Shown: piece after piece, positions 50,462-59,247 of the stretch
Layout of the letters: each line of letters starts with the position of its first letter
How positions within the stretch are numbered: the stretch's first letter is position 1
NCBI RefSeq assembly: GCF_003352165.1
Contig: NZ_CP029176.1
Coordinates: forward strand, 1,240,001 to 1,304,000
Direction: 5' to 3'
Origin: Acidibrevibacterium fodinaquatile
GTDB lineage: Bacteria > Pseudomonadota > Alphaproteobacteria > Acetobacterales > Acetobacteraceae
Length of the DNA: 64,000 bases
Made by a program: the position numbers and the translations under genes
Notes under the pieces: generated by a model
Seen by the model: the letters and a program-made list of their open reading frames with translations, nothing else
Databases searched by the model: none
What the model was told of the DNA's origin: nothing

Positions 50462-51373
50462 TTAGCGGAGGCCGGCGATCGCCGCGGCGCTGAACGCGAG
50501 TAGGGTGACGAGGGCGAGGGCGAGCAGGCTCGCCAGCGCGCCGCCGCCGAGCCGCCGCGCGAGCGGGCCGGCAAACCGGGGCGCGAGGCGCCGGAAGAGC
50601 CAGAGTGTCATGAGCGGCGCGAGCGGGGTGGCCCAGACCGGGGACGGCCTCAGACGGAGGGTGCGGCCATCGGCGAGGAGGGCGGCCGCGACGAGAAGGG
50701 CGAGGCCCGCGGCCACGCCGATCGCGGTGGCTTCGGCCTCGTGCTCACGGTTTTGGTCACCGCCGATCCCCGCCCCGAGCGCGACGCCGGCGAGCGTGAG
50801 CGCAAACGGGGCGGCGCTGCTGCGCCCGATCGCGACGAAGGCGGCCGCGAGCGCGGCTGCGAGCGCGGCGAGCAGCCAATGGGCGGGCCGGGGCGCGGCG
50901 CGGATGCCGGCGAGCAATGGCCATCCCATCGCCGCGGCGGCGAGCATGATCAGCGATTCGGGGCGCCAGGCGGCGATGACGGCGCCAAGGCTCCGCCCGG
51001 CCCCGCCAAGCCACCATGCGCCGGCCAGCAGGGCGAGGCCGAGCAGGGCGGTGGGCGGCAGGAACGGCCGCGGCGCAGGCCGCGCACCGCGCTTTTTTCT
51101 CGCCGGCGGCGCGGCGAACCCGCCAAGCACCATCGTCGCCGCCGCGATCACCGCGATCGCGAGGCGGGCGCGATTTTGCCCCGCTTCGCTGAACGCCGCG
51201 AGCGTGCCGGCCATCAGACCGGCGGCGGCGGCGATGATCGCGAGCGGGCGGAACAGTCGGCGGCCGAGCCAGGCAAGGCTCGCCGCGGCAAAAAACCCTA
51301 TGGCGAAGCCACGCCATTGGCTGGCAAAAAGCAGCGCGATTGCGGGGCGCCATGCGGTCATGCGGCGCGGCAT
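50462..51373 (-). CDS. Polytopic membrane protein of unknown function
   Basis: A 303-residue Ala/Leu-rich membrane protein with perhaps eight to ten helices (for example FAIGFFAAASLAWLG, LIMLAAAAMGWPLLAG, ALGVAAGLALLVAAALLA-type stretches) and a basic loop (PPARKKRGARPAPRPFLPP). No conserved motif that I recognise. The ATG at 51373 was chosen; an ATG at 51361 would shorten it by four residues. Divergent from the cytochrome b561 gene with 42 bases between. GC-rich membrane frames can be misread, so function and even the exact start are uncertain. Confidence 0.6.
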   Translation of the reverse strand: MPRRMTAWRPAIALLFASQWRGFAIGFFAAASLAWLGRRLFRPLAIIAAAAGLMAGTLAAFSEAGQNRARLAIAVIAAATMVLGGFAAPPARKKRGARPAPRPFLPPTALLGLALLAGAWWLGGAGRSLGAVIAAWRPESLIMLAAAAMGWPLLAGIRAAPRPAHWLLAALAAALAAAFVAIGRSSAAPFALTLAGVALGAGIGGDQNREHEAEATAIGVAAGLALLVAAALLADGRTLRLRPSPVWATPLAPLMTLWLFRRLAPRFAGPLARRLGGGALASLLALALVTLLAFSAAAIAGLR

Positions 51374-51415
51374 GGCGATCTCGTCGGGTGGCGTCAAGAA
51401 GGGGCGGAGACGCGA

Positions 51416-52081
51416 ATGAGTGGCATCAAGCTTTCGATACGGGTCTGGGATGCGCCGGTGCGGCTGTTTCACTGGCTGTTGGTGGCGCTGGTCGTCGCAC
51501 TTTATGTCAGCCAGTTCCTCGATCTCATGTGGCTGCATTACCGGCTTGGCGAAGCGACTCTGAGCCTGCTGATTTTTCGCCTTTTATGGGGATTTTTCGG
51601 CAGTGAGACGGCGCGCTTCGCGACGTTTCTCGCCTCGCCGCGCGCGGCGCTCGCGCATCTCGCCGGGTTTCGCCGCGGCATCGGCGCGGGCGGTGTCGGG
51701 CATAATCCGGCCGGCGGCTGGATGGTGGTGTTCCTTCTTCTGCTCTTGTTCGCGCAGGCGCTGAGCGGTCTCTTCGCCCGCGCCGACCCGCATAGCGCCG
51801 GGCCCCTCAATCATTTTCTCAGCAAGCCCGCATCCGATCTCGTTTCCGCCTTCCATGCCTGGAATTTCGATGTCCTGCTTGCCGCGATCATCGTTCATCT
51901 GCTGGCGATTATTGCCTACGCCATGATCCGCCGGGAAAATCTGCTGCGGCCGATGATCAGCGGCAAGAAGCGCCTGCCGGCTGCGACCCGGGCGCCGCGG
52001 CTCGGCTCCTCGCTGCTCGCGCTCGCCCTTTATCTTCTCTCGGCGCTGTTGGTCGCCGCGATCGTCACGGTTTGGCGCTGA
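51416..52081 (+). CDS. Cytochrome b561 family protein
   Basis: A 221-residue four-helix membrane cytochrome. IRVWDAPVRLFHWLLVALVV starts with a typical b-haem His (FHW, about residue 18), HYRLGEATLSLLIFRLLWGF gives a second, and HAWNFDVLLAAIIVHLLAIIAY (read in parts, about 150) gives the last pair. Cytochromes of this type link quinol to periplasmic or outer redox partners; small ones often occur with cytochrome c. No c-type gene is adjacent. The ATG at 51416 has GGAG nine bases upstream. It ends just before the copy 4 hairpin. Confidence 0.87.
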   Translation: MSGIKLSIRVWDAPVRLFHWLLVALVVALYVSQFLDLMWLHYRLGEATLSLLIFRLLWGFFGSETARFATFLASPRAALAHLAGFRRGIGAGGVGHNPAGGWMVVFLLLLLFAQALSGLFARADPHSAGPLNHFLSKPASDLVSAFHAWNFDVLLAAIIVHLLAIIAYAMIRRENLLRPMISGKKRLPAATRAPRLGSSLLALALYLLSALLVAAIVTVWR

Positions 52082-52104
52082 GCGAAAACAGACAAAAGCT
52101 TTTG

Positions 52105-52124
52105 GTTCTTTTCTCGAAAAGAAC
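52105..52124. terminator. A/T-stem hairpin, family copy 4 (flank on the left)
   Basis: GTTCTTTTC (52105-52113) pairs with GAAAAGAAC (52116-52124) around TC, 24 bases after the cytochrome b561 stop. The left flank AGACAAAAGCTTTTG matches the flank of copies 1-3. A T-rich stretch (CCTTTCTCCCGCTTTTT) follows. Possible intrinsic terminator. Confidence 0.6.
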
Positions 52125-52237
52125 GCCTTTCTCCCGCTTTTTGCCACCTTCGCGGTGGCGCCCGTTGACCGTGGGGCCGCGATCGGGCGCAATGGCGTCG
52201 CCGGGAGCGTCAAGCCCCGGCGATGGTGGAGGAAATC

Positions 52238-52759
52238 ATGGACCAAGCCGGCTTGCGCGCCCGCCAGGCGCCGCTCAAGGAGCGTTACCGTCTCGACCCC
52301 GAAGCGGCGCGCAGCGCCTCGCGCGCCGAGGCGCGGCTGGTTCCGGGCGAGGTTGCCTGCCGGGTCGTAACGCATGGCGGCGAAATCCAGGCGGGGCTCC
52401 ATCCCGCGACCGGTGGCGACGGGTCGGAGGCGTGTTCGGGGGATATGCTGCTCGAGGCTCTGGTTGCTTGTGCCGGCGTTACCCTCTCGGCGGTGGCGAT
52501 CGCGAGCGGGGTCACGTTTCGCGCCGCGCGGGTGATCGCGGAGGGGAGCTGGGATGCGCGTGGCACCCTCGGCATCGACCGTGCGGCGCCGGTCGGGATC
52601 AAGGATATTGCGCTTCGCTTCGAGGTCGATACCGACGCCGATGACCGCACGCTCGCTCGCCTGATCGAGACCACCGAGCGTTATTGCGTGGTGTTTCAGA
52701 CCCTTCGTCAGCCGCCGGCGCTGAGTTGCACCTATCACCGGAGCGGGGAGGGCGCCTGA
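52238..52759 (+). CDS. OsmC family protein
   Basis: A 173-residue OsmC/Ohr-fold protein. VACRVVTHGGEIQAGLHPATGG leads to the region GSEACSGDMLLEALVACAGVTL (read in parts, about residue 65-85), which holds two Cys residues in the peroxidase-type positions. Members detoxify organic hydroperoxides or act in thiol homeostasis; which of the two is not clear. The ATG at 52238 has GGAGG six bases upstream and is preferred to an ATG at 52223. Its stop overlaps the next gene by one base (TGATG), so they are co-translated. Confidence 0.86.
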   Translation: MDQAGLRARQAPLKERYRLDPEAARSASRAEARLVPGEVACRVVTHGGEIQAGLHPATGGDGSEACSGDMLLEALVACAGVTLSAVAIASGVTFRAARVIAEGSWDARGTLGIDRAAPVGIKDIALRFEVDTDADDRTLARLIETTERYCVVFQTLRQPPALSCTYHRSGEGA

Positions 52760-53733
52760 TGCGGGCGATTCGCTGCGTCGAATGGGGCGGGCCGGAGCGG
52801 CTTCGGCTCGAAGACATCCCCGAACCGGTGCCGGGGCCGGGCGAGGTGCGGCTGCGCGTGCATGCCGCCGGGGTCAATTTTCCCGACTATCTCATCATCC
52901 AGCGCAAATATCAGGTGCGGCCGGAGCTGCCCTTTACCCCTGGCGCCGAGGTTTCTGGCACTGTGCTCGAGACTGGCCCCGGTGTCACCCGGCTGCGCCG
53001 TGGCGAGCGTGTCGCCGCTTTCGTGAGCCTCGGCGGCTTCGCCGAGGAAGTGATCGCCCGCGAGGCCGCCTGTTTTCCGCTTCCCGATCATGTCGATGAC
53101 GCGGTGGGGGCGGCGTTTCTGCTGACCTATGGCACCACCTGGCACGCCCTCGCCGACCGCGCGGCGCTCAGGCGCGGCGAGCGGCTTTTGGTGCTCGGCG
53201 CGGCCGGCGGCGTCGGCCTCGCCGCGTGCGATATCGGCCGCCATCTCGGCGCCGAGGTCATCGCCGCGGCGTCCTCGGCGGAGAAGCTGGCATTGTGCCG
53301 CGAATACGGCGCGAGCGAGACGATCGACTATACCGCCGAGGATCTCCGCGCCGGCATCGCGCGGGCGAGCGCCGGCGCCGGCCCCGACGTGATCTATGAC
53401 CCGGTCGGCGGCGATTTCGCCGAGCCGGCGTTTCGCGCCATCGCCTGGCGCGGGCGCTATCTCGTGATCGGTTTCGCCGCCGGGAAAATCCCGGCGCTGC
53501 CGCTCAATCTTCCGTTACTCAAGGGCGCGTCGTTGGTGGGCGTGTTTTGGGGGGATCATATGCGCCGCGAGCCCGCCCTCTATGCCGAAGAAACCGCCTC
53601 GCTGCTCGCCGCGATCGCCGCGGGACAGCTCAAGCCACTGGTTTCTCACCGCTATCGGCTGGAGGAGGCGGCCACGGCGCTCACCGACATGGCGGCGCGC
53701 ACGGTGCGCGGCAAAATCGTCATCGTGCCTTGA
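52759..53733 (+). CDS. Zinc-independent NADPH:quinone oxidoreductase-type MDR enzyme
   Basis: A 324-residue medium-chain reductase. HAAGVNFPDYLIIQRKYQ (about residue 38) is typical of quinone reductases (no zinc ligands), then the VLGAAGGVGLAACDIG cofactor loop (about 145), YDPVGGDFAEPAFRAIAWRGR (read in parts) and GVFWGDHMRREP near the C-terminus. It would reduce quinones or enones with NADPH. The ATG at 52759 overlaps the OsmC stop, so a joint stress role is likely (inference). Confidence 0.9.
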   Translation: MRAIRCVEWGGPERLRLEDIPEPVPGPGEVRLRVHAAGVNFPDYLIIQRKYQVRPELPFTPGAEVSGTVLETGPGVTRLRRGERVAAFVSLGGFAEEVIAREAACFPLPDHVDDAVGAAFLLTYGTTWHALADRAALRRGERLLVLGAAGGVGLAACDIGRHLGAEVIAAASSAEKLALCREYGASETIDYTAEDLRAGIARASAGAGPDVIYDPVGGDFAEPAFRAIAWRGRYLVIGFAAGKIPALPLNLPLLKGASLVGVFWGDHMRREPALYAEETASLLAAIAAGQLKPLVSHRYRLEEAATALTDMAARTVRGKIVIVP

Positions 53734-53807
53734 GGGGGCGGCGGCGGGCACGTTTGCGGCACGGCGACGTCTTGCCAAAGCCGGGTTCCGGCGTCACATC
53801 CTGGCGT

Positions 53808-54671
53808 ATGACGCGCGTGTTCAAGCTGACGTTCATCGGCCTCGCGACGGCCGCCATGCCGCTCGTCGCAGCCCTGCCCGCCGCCGCTCAGACGGCGGCG
53901 CAAACCTCGGCGCAAACGTCCGCCCAGGCTACGGTCGACGCCGATTACGCCTTCTATACCGCCGGGCTGAAGACCGGCGCGCTCGGCACCAGCCTCGATC
54001 TGCGCCCCGACGGCTATCGGGTGAAATTCGATTTCCATACCGCCGGGTTGTTCAGCGCCTTCGTGCATGGCCAGAGCGAGACTGTCGCCGAAGGGCGCTG
54101 GGACGGGGCGGACGCCGTGCCCGAGCGCTACGACTCGCTCGGGCTCTGGAGCGGCGAGAAATGGCAGACCCTGATCAGCTATGCCGATCAAGAGCCCTTC
54201 GTGCGCGCGCTCACCCCGCCGCGTGAGCCCGATCGCGATCCGGTGACGCCGGAGGAGGCGCGCCAGAGCATCGATTCGCTGAGCGCCATGGCGCTGCTCG
54301 TCCATCGTGTGCAGCAGAGCGGCCGCTGCGACGGTGTCGCGCGGCTTTATGACGGGCGCCGGCTGATGCGTCTGACCGCGCACACCGTCGGCACCGAGCT
54401 GGTGCCGCAATCATCGCGCTCGCCCTATTTTGGCAAGGCCGAGCGCTGTGACTTCGAGGGGCTCCTGATCGGCGGCATCGAGCACGATAAGGAGGAGGGC
54501 AGCACGCGGCGCGCCAAGCATGGCAGCGCCTGGTTCGCGGTCGCCGCGCCGGGGATGCCGCCCTTGCCGATCCGGATGGATTTCGAGACCATCTGGTTTG
54601 GCACTGCCTCGATGTATCTGACCAATATCCGCCCCCGCAAGGCAGCCCTCGCGGCCGGCGCGGCGCCGTGA
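53808..54671 (+). CDS. Exported DUF3108-like protein
   Basis: A 287-residue protein with a signal peptide (LTFIGLATAAMPLVAALPAAA), a short Gln/Thr/Ala repeat (AQTAAQTSAQTSAQA) and a beta-rich mature region (YAFYTAGLKTGALGTSLDLR, VKFDFHTAGLFSAFVHGQSE) with the DUF3108 pattern of strand pairs. It has two Cys residues (SGRCDG, AERCDF) that could form a disulfide. Function unknown. The ATG at 53808 sets the signal peptide. It lies 74 bases after the MDR gene. Confidence 0.7.
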   Translation: MTRVFKLTFIGLATAAMPLVAALPAAAQTAAQTSAQTSAQATVDADYAFYTAGLKTGALGTSLDLRPDGYRVKFDFHTAGLFSAFVHGQSETVAEGRWDGADAVPERYDSLGLWSGEKWQTLISYADQEPFVRALTPPREPDRDPVTPEEARQSIDSLSAMALLVHRVQQSGRCDGVARLYDGRRLMRLTAHTVGTELVPQSSRSPYFGKAERCDFEGLLIGGIEHDKEEGSTRRAKHGSAWFAVAAPGMPPLPIRMDFETIWFGTASMYLTNIRPRKAALAAGAAP

Positions 54672-54701
54672 GCGGTTGCGCGAGGCGGCTGGTCAAGCCG
54701 C

Positions 54702-54729
54702 TTGAAAAGCGCGATAGTATGACCAAAAT
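54702..54729 (+). promoter_or_regulatory. Possible sigma-70 promoter for the Bax-inhibitor gene
   Basis: TTGAAA (54702-54707) and CAAAAT (54724-54729) are spaced by 16 bases, 47 bases before the ATG. The -35 fits well and the -10 poorly. An AAGGAG lies 12 bases before the ATG. Confidence 0.3.
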
Positions 54730-54775
54730 CGCCGCTTAAGAGGGGCATTCCGCCCACAAGGAGATCGAACCGACC

Positions 54776-55552
54776 ATGGCCTTCAGTCCCAATACCCGGG
54801 CCTATTCCGGCGCGTCGGGCGCGGCCGCGAGCGCGGCCGTCCTGGATGCGGGCCTTCGCGCCTACATGCTGCGCGTCTATAATTGGATGGCGTCCGGCCT
54901 GTTGCTGACCGGCATCGTCGCCTACGCAATCGCCAACACCACGCTGCTCAACCTTTTCTATCCGGTGGTGATGACGGCCTACGGGCCGCATCGGGTGGCC
55001 TCTGGCTTGGCCATTCTCTCGATGTTCGCGCCGCTCGCTTTCGTTCTGGTGCTGAGCTTCGGTGTCAACCGGCTGTCGAAAACCGCGGCGCAGACGCTGT
55101 ATTGGCTGTTTTGCGTCGCCATGGGGGCGAGCCTCACCAATATTTTTCTGCAATATACCGGCGAATCGGTGACGCGCGTCTTCTTCATCACCGCCGCGAC
55201 CTTCGCCTTCATGAGCCTCTGGGGCTACACCACGCGGAGTGACCTCTCCCGCATGGGGAGTTTTATGTTCATGGGCCTCGTCGGCATCGTCATCGCGGGC
55301 CTGGTGAATATGTTCGTGCGCAGCTCGGCGCTGCAATTCGCGCTGAGCGTCATCGGCGTTGTGGTGTTCACCGGCTTGATTGCCTATGACACCCAGCGCA
55401 TCAAGGCGAGCTACGTGCAATTCGCCTATGCCGACAGCCCGGACGCCGCCGCCAAACGCAGCGTCTATGATGCGCTCCAGCTCTTCCTCAATTTCATCAA
55501 CCTGTTCATTCTTTTGCTGCAACTGACCGGCGTGCGCAGCAACAACAACTGA
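54776..55552 (+). CDS. Bax inhibitor-1/YccA family membrane protein
   Basis: A 258-residue seven-helix membrane protein of the BI-1/TMBIM family. RAYMLRVYNWMASGLLLTG (about residue 28), NRLSKTAAQTLYWLF, SLWGYTTRSDLSRMGSFMFMG (read in parts) and the C-terminal FTGLIAYDTQRIK and LFLNFINLFILLLQLTG are characteristic. E. coli YccA modulates FtsH; other members leak protons or calcium. The window also encodes HflK/HflC, other FtsH modulators, but far away. It ends at a strong bidirectional terminator. Confidence 0.93.
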   Translation: MAFSPNTRAYSGASGAAASAAVLDAGLRAYMLRVYNWMASGLLLTGIVAYAIANTTLLNLFYPVVMTAYGPHRVASGLAILSMFAPLAFVLVLSFGVNRLSKTAAQTLYWLFCVAMGASLTNIFLQYTGESVTRVFFITAATFAFMSLWGYTTRSDLSRMGSFMFMGLVGIVIAGLVNMFVRSSALQFALSVIGVVVFTGLIAYDTQRIKASYVQFAYADSPDAAAKRSVYDALQLFLNFINLFILLLQLTGVRSNNN

Positions 55553-55579
55553 GCTTCGTTGCACGCCGTCGGAGCCACA

Positions 55580-55620
55580 AAAAAAATCTCCCGGACACGA
55601 AGGTGCCCGGGAGTTTTTTT
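55580..55620. terminator. Strong bidirectional intrinsic terminator
   Basis: CTCCCGG (55588-55594) pairs with CCGGGAG (55607-55613), with further partial pairing inside. Seven T follow (55614-55620) and seven A precede (55580-55586), so it can work in both directions. It lies between the convergent stops of the Bax-inhibitor and HU genes. Confidence 0.9.
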
Positions 55621-55672
55621 GGCCCGCTTGCGTCGTCACCGGCGGCGCCGATCCGGCCCGCCGGGGCAGACA

Positions 55673-55942
55673 TCAGACCGATTTCTTCAGGGTCGGGGAG
55701 GCTTTGAAGCGCACGGTCTTGCCGGCCTTCACCTTGATCTGCTCGCCGGTGCGCGGGTTGAGGCCCTTGCGCGCCTTGGTTTTGCGAACGGTGAAGGTGC
55801 CGAAGCTCGGCAGGGTAAACTTGCCGTTCTTCTTCAGCTCCCCAACGATCGCCGCCATGAGGTCGCCGGCAGCACGATTGGCGGCAACGCCCGTGAGTTC
55901 AGCGGAGTCCTGGATAACCTGGGCGATGAAAGCTTTGGACAT
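55673..55942 (-). CDS. HU-type DNA-binding protein
   Basis: An 89-residue histone-like protein. NGKFTLPSFGTFTVRKTKARKGLNPRTGEQIKVKAGKTVRFKA (read in parts) holds the beta-arm and the NPRTG intercalation motif. It bends and compacts DNA; IHF-like pairing is less likely because the N-terminal helix differs. The ATG at 55942 is the canonical HU start; a longer frame upstream is Pro/Gly-rich and unlikely. Its 250-base upstream region is shared with dinB. Confidence 0.94.
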   Translation of the reverse strand: MSKAFIAQVIQDSAELTGVAANRAAGDLMAAIVGELKKNGKFTLPSFGTFTVRKTKARKGLNPRTGEQIKVKAGKTVRFKASPTLKKSV

Positions 55943-56192
55943 GAGTGTTCCTTGCACATAGAGCCCGCCGGCTTGATGCCGTTTCGCGGGCGGATGAACC
56001 GGCCCCCGCATCCGAATCGCGCAAATAACGGTGGCGCGCAGCTTTTAGGTGAGCGCTGGAGATTTGACCAGCCTCTAAATCTTCTTTGTCGCGTTATGAA
56101 GGATTGAAAGACCAGGATGCGCCGTCGCAGCGCCTGATGTGCTTGATTTGTTCTTCTCATAGCCGGCCGCCCTTGCTAAACTCTCGCCCGGC

Positions 56193-57284
56193 ATGGCGCA
56201 GCGCAGCGAATCTCCCGAGCCTCTTCGCCGCATTCTCCATATCGATATGGATGCGTTTTTCGCGTCCGTCGAGCAGCGCGACGATCCCGCGCTGCGCGGC
56301 AAGCCGATCGCCGTCGGCCGCGCGGGGACACGCGGCGTGGTCGCGGCCGCGAGCTATGAAGCGCGCCGCTTCGGCGTCCATTCGGCGATGCCTTCGCAGG
56401 TGGCGGCGCGCAAATGCCCGGAACTGATCTTCGTGCCGCCGCGCTTTGAGGTCTATAAAGCGGTTTCGGCCACGATCGGCGCGATTTTCGCGCGTTACAC
56501 GCCGCTCATCCAGCCGCTCTCACTCGATGAGGCCTATCTCGACGTCACCGCCGAGATCGCCCAACACGGCTCGGCGCGCGCCATCGCCGAGGCGATTCGC
56601 GCGGCGATCCGGGCCGAAATCGGGCTCACCGCCTCGGCTGGCGTTTCCTACAACAAATTTCTCGCGAAACTCGCTTCCGATCATCGCAAGCCGGACGGGC
56701 TTTTCGTCATCCCGCCGCGCCTTGGCCCGGATTTCGTCGCAACCCTCCCCATCGGCAAGTTCCATGGCATCGGGCCGGTGACGGCGGCGCGGATGAACGC
56801 CCTCGGGATCACCACCGGCGCCGATCTCCGCCGCGCCGAACTCGGCTTTTTGGTGGCCCATTTCGGCAAGGCGGGTGCGCTCTATCACCGGCTGGCGCGG
56901 GCCGAGGATGATCGCCCGGTGGAGGTTGCGCGGGTGCGGAAATCTATCGGCGCCGAGACCACGTTCGCCCTCGATCTGCACGACTGGGACGCGCTTGCGG
57001 TGCCGCTTGCGGCACTGGCGGGCAAGGTCGCGCACGCGGCGACGCGCCATCGTCTCGCCGGGCGCACCGTGACGGTGAAGGTGAAATACGCCGATTTCCA
57101 GCAGATCACCCGCGCCCGCAGCCTCACCGCGGCGATCGCCGATGCGGCCACGATCACCGCGACCGGGCAGGAATTGCTGCGCCCGCTCTTGCCGCCGCGG
57201 CGCGGGATCCGCCTTCTCGGCGTGACGCTGTCGCACCTGGCGGAGGAGGGCGCGGGCCGGCAACTCGCGCTTGCGCTCGGGTGA
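56193..57284 (+). CDS. dinB: DNA polymerase IV (Y-family)
   Basis: A 363-residue translesion polymerase. HIDMDAFFASVEQRDDPALRG (read in parts, residue 16 on) has the catalytic Asp, AASYEARRFGVHSAM (about 50), SLDEAYLDVT (about 108) gives the second acidic pair, and FHGIGPVTAARM the helix-hairpin-helix. The little-finger domain ends the protein. No recognisable LexA box could be placed with confidence in the short upstream region. It precedes a DsbA-fold gene on the same strand. Confidence 0.95.
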   Translation: MAQRSESPEPLRRILHIDMDAFFASVEQRDDPALRGKPIAVGRAGTRGVVAAASYEARRFGVHSAMPSQVAARKCPELIFVPPRFEVYKAVSATIGAIFARYTPLIQPLSLDEAYLDVTAEIAQHGSARAIAEAIRAAIRAEIGLTASAGVSYNKFLAKLASDHRKPDGLFVIPPRLGPDFVATLPIGKFHGIGPVTAARMNALGITTGADLRRAELGFLVAHFGKAGALYHRLARAEDDRPVEVARVRKSIGAETTFALDLHDWDALAVPLAALAGKVAHAATRHRLAGRTVTVKVKYADFQQITRARSLTAAIADAATITATGQELLRPLLPPRRGIRLLGVTLSHLAEEGAGRQLALALG

Positions 57285-57354
57285 GGTTGCGCGCGCTTTG
57301 CCGGCGGCGCGCGTCATGTCAGACTGCGCGCGGAAAACTGTGCGGGAGGGCATC

Positions 57355-57960
57355 GTGGCGCGTGAGATCGATTATTTTTTGTCGCTGAATTCACCCTGGA
57401 CGCATTTCGGGGCGGCGCGCTTTGCCGCCCTCGCCGCCCGCCATCAGGCCTTGGTGCGGATTTTTCCCGTCGATTTCGGCACGATTTTCGCGGAAACCGG
57501 CGGCCTGCCATTGCCCAAGCGCTCACCCCAGCGCCAGGCCTATCGGCTGCAGGAACTGGCGCGCTGGCGCGATCATCTCGGCGTCCCGATCCACCTCAAG
57601 CCACGTCATTTTCCGGCCAACGAAACCCTCGCGGCGCAGGCCGTCATCGCGTTGCGCGAGAGCGGGGAGGGGGAGAAGGCGATGGCGCTCGCCCATCGCG
57701 TTCTGAAAGCTTTATGGGAGGAGGAGCGCGACACCGCCGATCCCGCGACGCTCGCCGCCCTCGCCGATGAGATCGGCGCCGATGGCGCGGCTTTGTTGCC
57801 TCTCGCCGCTGAGCCGCGCTGGGCGGCGCGGCGGGCGCAGGATACCGCGGCGGCGATTGCGCGCGGCGTGTTCGGTGCGCCGTCCTATGTCATCGGCGAG
57901 GAGATTTTCTGGGGCCAGGACCGGCTCGACTTCCTTGCCCGGCGCCTCGATGCGGGCTGA
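57355..57960 (+). CDS. 2-hydroxychromene-2-carboxylate isomerase-like protein (DsbA fold)
   Basis: About 201 residues from the GTG at 57355, which has GGAGG seven bases upstream. DYFLSLNSPWTHFGAARFAAL (read in parts) replaces the DsbA Cys-x2-Cys by Ser-Pro-Trp-Thr, the mark of HCCA isomerases, which isomerise hydroxychromene to benzalpyruvate with glutathione. ARGVFGAPSYVIGEEIFWGQDRLDFL (read in parts) is the family C-terminus. Naphthalene-type catabolism genes are not nearby. An ATG at 57316 is an alternative start. Three bases separate its stop from the next ATG. Confidence 0.88.
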   Translation: MAREIDYFLSLNSPWTHFGAARFAALAARHQALVRIFPVDFGTIFAETGGLPLPKRSPQRQAYRLQELARWRDHLGVPIHLKPRHFPANETLAAQAVIALRESGEGEKAMALAHRVLKALWEEERDTADPATLAALADEIGADGAALLPLAAEPRWAARRAQDTAAAIARGVFGAPSYVIGEEIFWGQDRLDFLARRLDAG

Positions 57961-57963
57961 GCG

Positions 57964-59091
57964 ATGATGGGGGGGCCGGCTGATCTCGTGCCGCTCGCGC
58001 CGGCGGTTTTGCCCGACGGGATCGCCGCCCGCTTCGTCGATACCGGCAACGGCCTTAGGGTGCATCTCCTCGAAGCCGGCGCCGGCGCCGATCGGCCGTT
58101 GCTTTTGCTGCTGCACGGGTTTCCCGAACTCGCCTATTCCTGGCGGAAAATCATGATGCCGCTTGCCGCCGCCGGCTACCACGTGGTCGCGCCGGATCAA
58201 TGCGGCTATGGCCGCACCACCGGGTGGGACGGCGCCGATCCCGCCAATTTCCGGATGCTGCGTCTGGTGCGCGATGTGATCGGGCTCGTGTCGGCGCTCG
58301 GCCATCACAGGGCGGCGGCGGTGATCGGGCATGATTTCGGCGCCCCGGTCGCGGCTTGGTGCGCGCTTTTGCGCCCCGATCTGTTTCCCGCCCTGGTCCT
58401 GATGAGCGCGCCCTTTGCCGGCCCGCCCTCCCTTGCCGCGAACCCGGCGGCGGCGGCGGCAGAACTCGATGCCGCTCTCGCCGCCCTCACGCCGCCCAGA
58501 AAACATTATCAATATTATTATTCCAGCCCGGCGGCGGCAGCCGAGATGGATGCCCCGGCGGCGGGATTGGCGGCATTTCTCCGCGCCTATTACCACATGA
58601 AAAGCGCTGACTGGCCGGGCAACCGGCCAACCCGCCTTGCCACATGGGCGGCCGCCGAACTCGCCCGGATGCCGCGCTATTACATCATGGACCGCGAGGC
58701 GAGCATGCCGGCGACGGTTGCCGCCGCCCTCCCTTCGCCAGCCGAGATCGCCGCCTGCCGCTGGCTTTCCGAGCCCGAACTCGCGGTCTATGCCGGCGAA
58801 TTCGCCCGCACCGGGTTTCGCGGCGGTCTGCAATGGTATCATTGCGCGAGTTTCGGCATCGGGCGTGAGGAGATGCAGATTTTCGCCGGCCGCGCGATCA
58901 CGGCGAAAACGCTCTTTATCGCCGGCGCCGCTGATTGGGGGGTCTATCAGGCGCCGGGGAGCTTCGAGCGCATGCAAGAGACCGCCTGCAGCGATTTTCG
59001 TGGCGCGCACCTCATCGCGGGCGCCGGGCACTGGGTGCAGCAGGAGCAGCCGGAGGCGGTGGTTGCGATCCTACAAAGTTTCCTTGGCTGA
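57964..59091 (+). CDS. Alpha/beta-hydrolase, epoxide hydrolase-like
   Basis: A 375-residue alpha/beta-hydrolase. The oxyanion motif HGFPELAYSW (about residue 50), APDQCGYGRTTG, the nucleophile Asp in VIGHDFGAPVAAW (about 121), a long cap domain (about 160-300) with paired Tyr residues, and the base His in AGHWVQQEQPEAV (about 360) fit epoxide hydrolases. Substrate unknown. Start ATG 57964 or 57967. It ends 16 bases before dispersed repeat copy B. Confidence 0.9.
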   Translation: MMGGPADLVPLAPAVLPDGIAARFVDTGNGLRVHLLEAGAGADRPLLLLLHGFPELAYSWRKIMMPLAAAGYHVVAPDQCGYGRTTGWDGADPANFRMLRLVRDVIGLVSALGHHRAAAVIGHDFGAPVAAWCALLRPDLFPALVLMSAPFAGPPSLAANPAAAAAELDAALAALTPPRKHYQYYYSSPAAAAEMDAPAAGLAAFLRAYYHMKSADWPGNRPTRLATWAAAELARMPRYYIMDREASMPATVAAALPSPAEIAACRWLSEPELAVYAGEFARTGFRGGLQWYHCASFGIGREEMQIFAGRAITAKTLFIAGAADWGVYQAPGSFERMQETACSDFRGAHLIAGAGHWVQQEQPEAVVAILQSFLG

Positions 59092-59107
59092 ACGATAAGC
59101 CGGCGCC

Positions 59108-59212
59108 TAGAGCGCGATCGGTTTAAGTCGATCACGCTCTACCCCTATTTTGGCGAGCAAGTTGGCCGGTTTTGATGGAACAGGATGGTTCAATCAAAAC
59201 CTACCTTGCTCT
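59108..59212 (+). repeat. Dispersed 105-bp structured element, copy B
   Basis: A plus-strand copy of the element at 7942-8046. By my reading it differs at two adjacent bases (CC here where copy A has AG, near 59143-59144). The 34-bp palindrome is at 59108-59141 and the larger hairpin at about 59152-59212. It lies between the epoxide-hydrolase gene and the convergent RND pump gene and could act as a terminator for both. Confidence 0.85.
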
Positions 59213-59247
59213 CGGTGCCGCCCGAACCGAGGGCGTCGCCGGCCTGA

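Noticed and set aside
55943-56192. LexA box before dinB
   Set aside because: I looked for the alphaproteobacterial GTTC-N7-GTTC form and found no convincing match, although GTTC-like words occur nearby.
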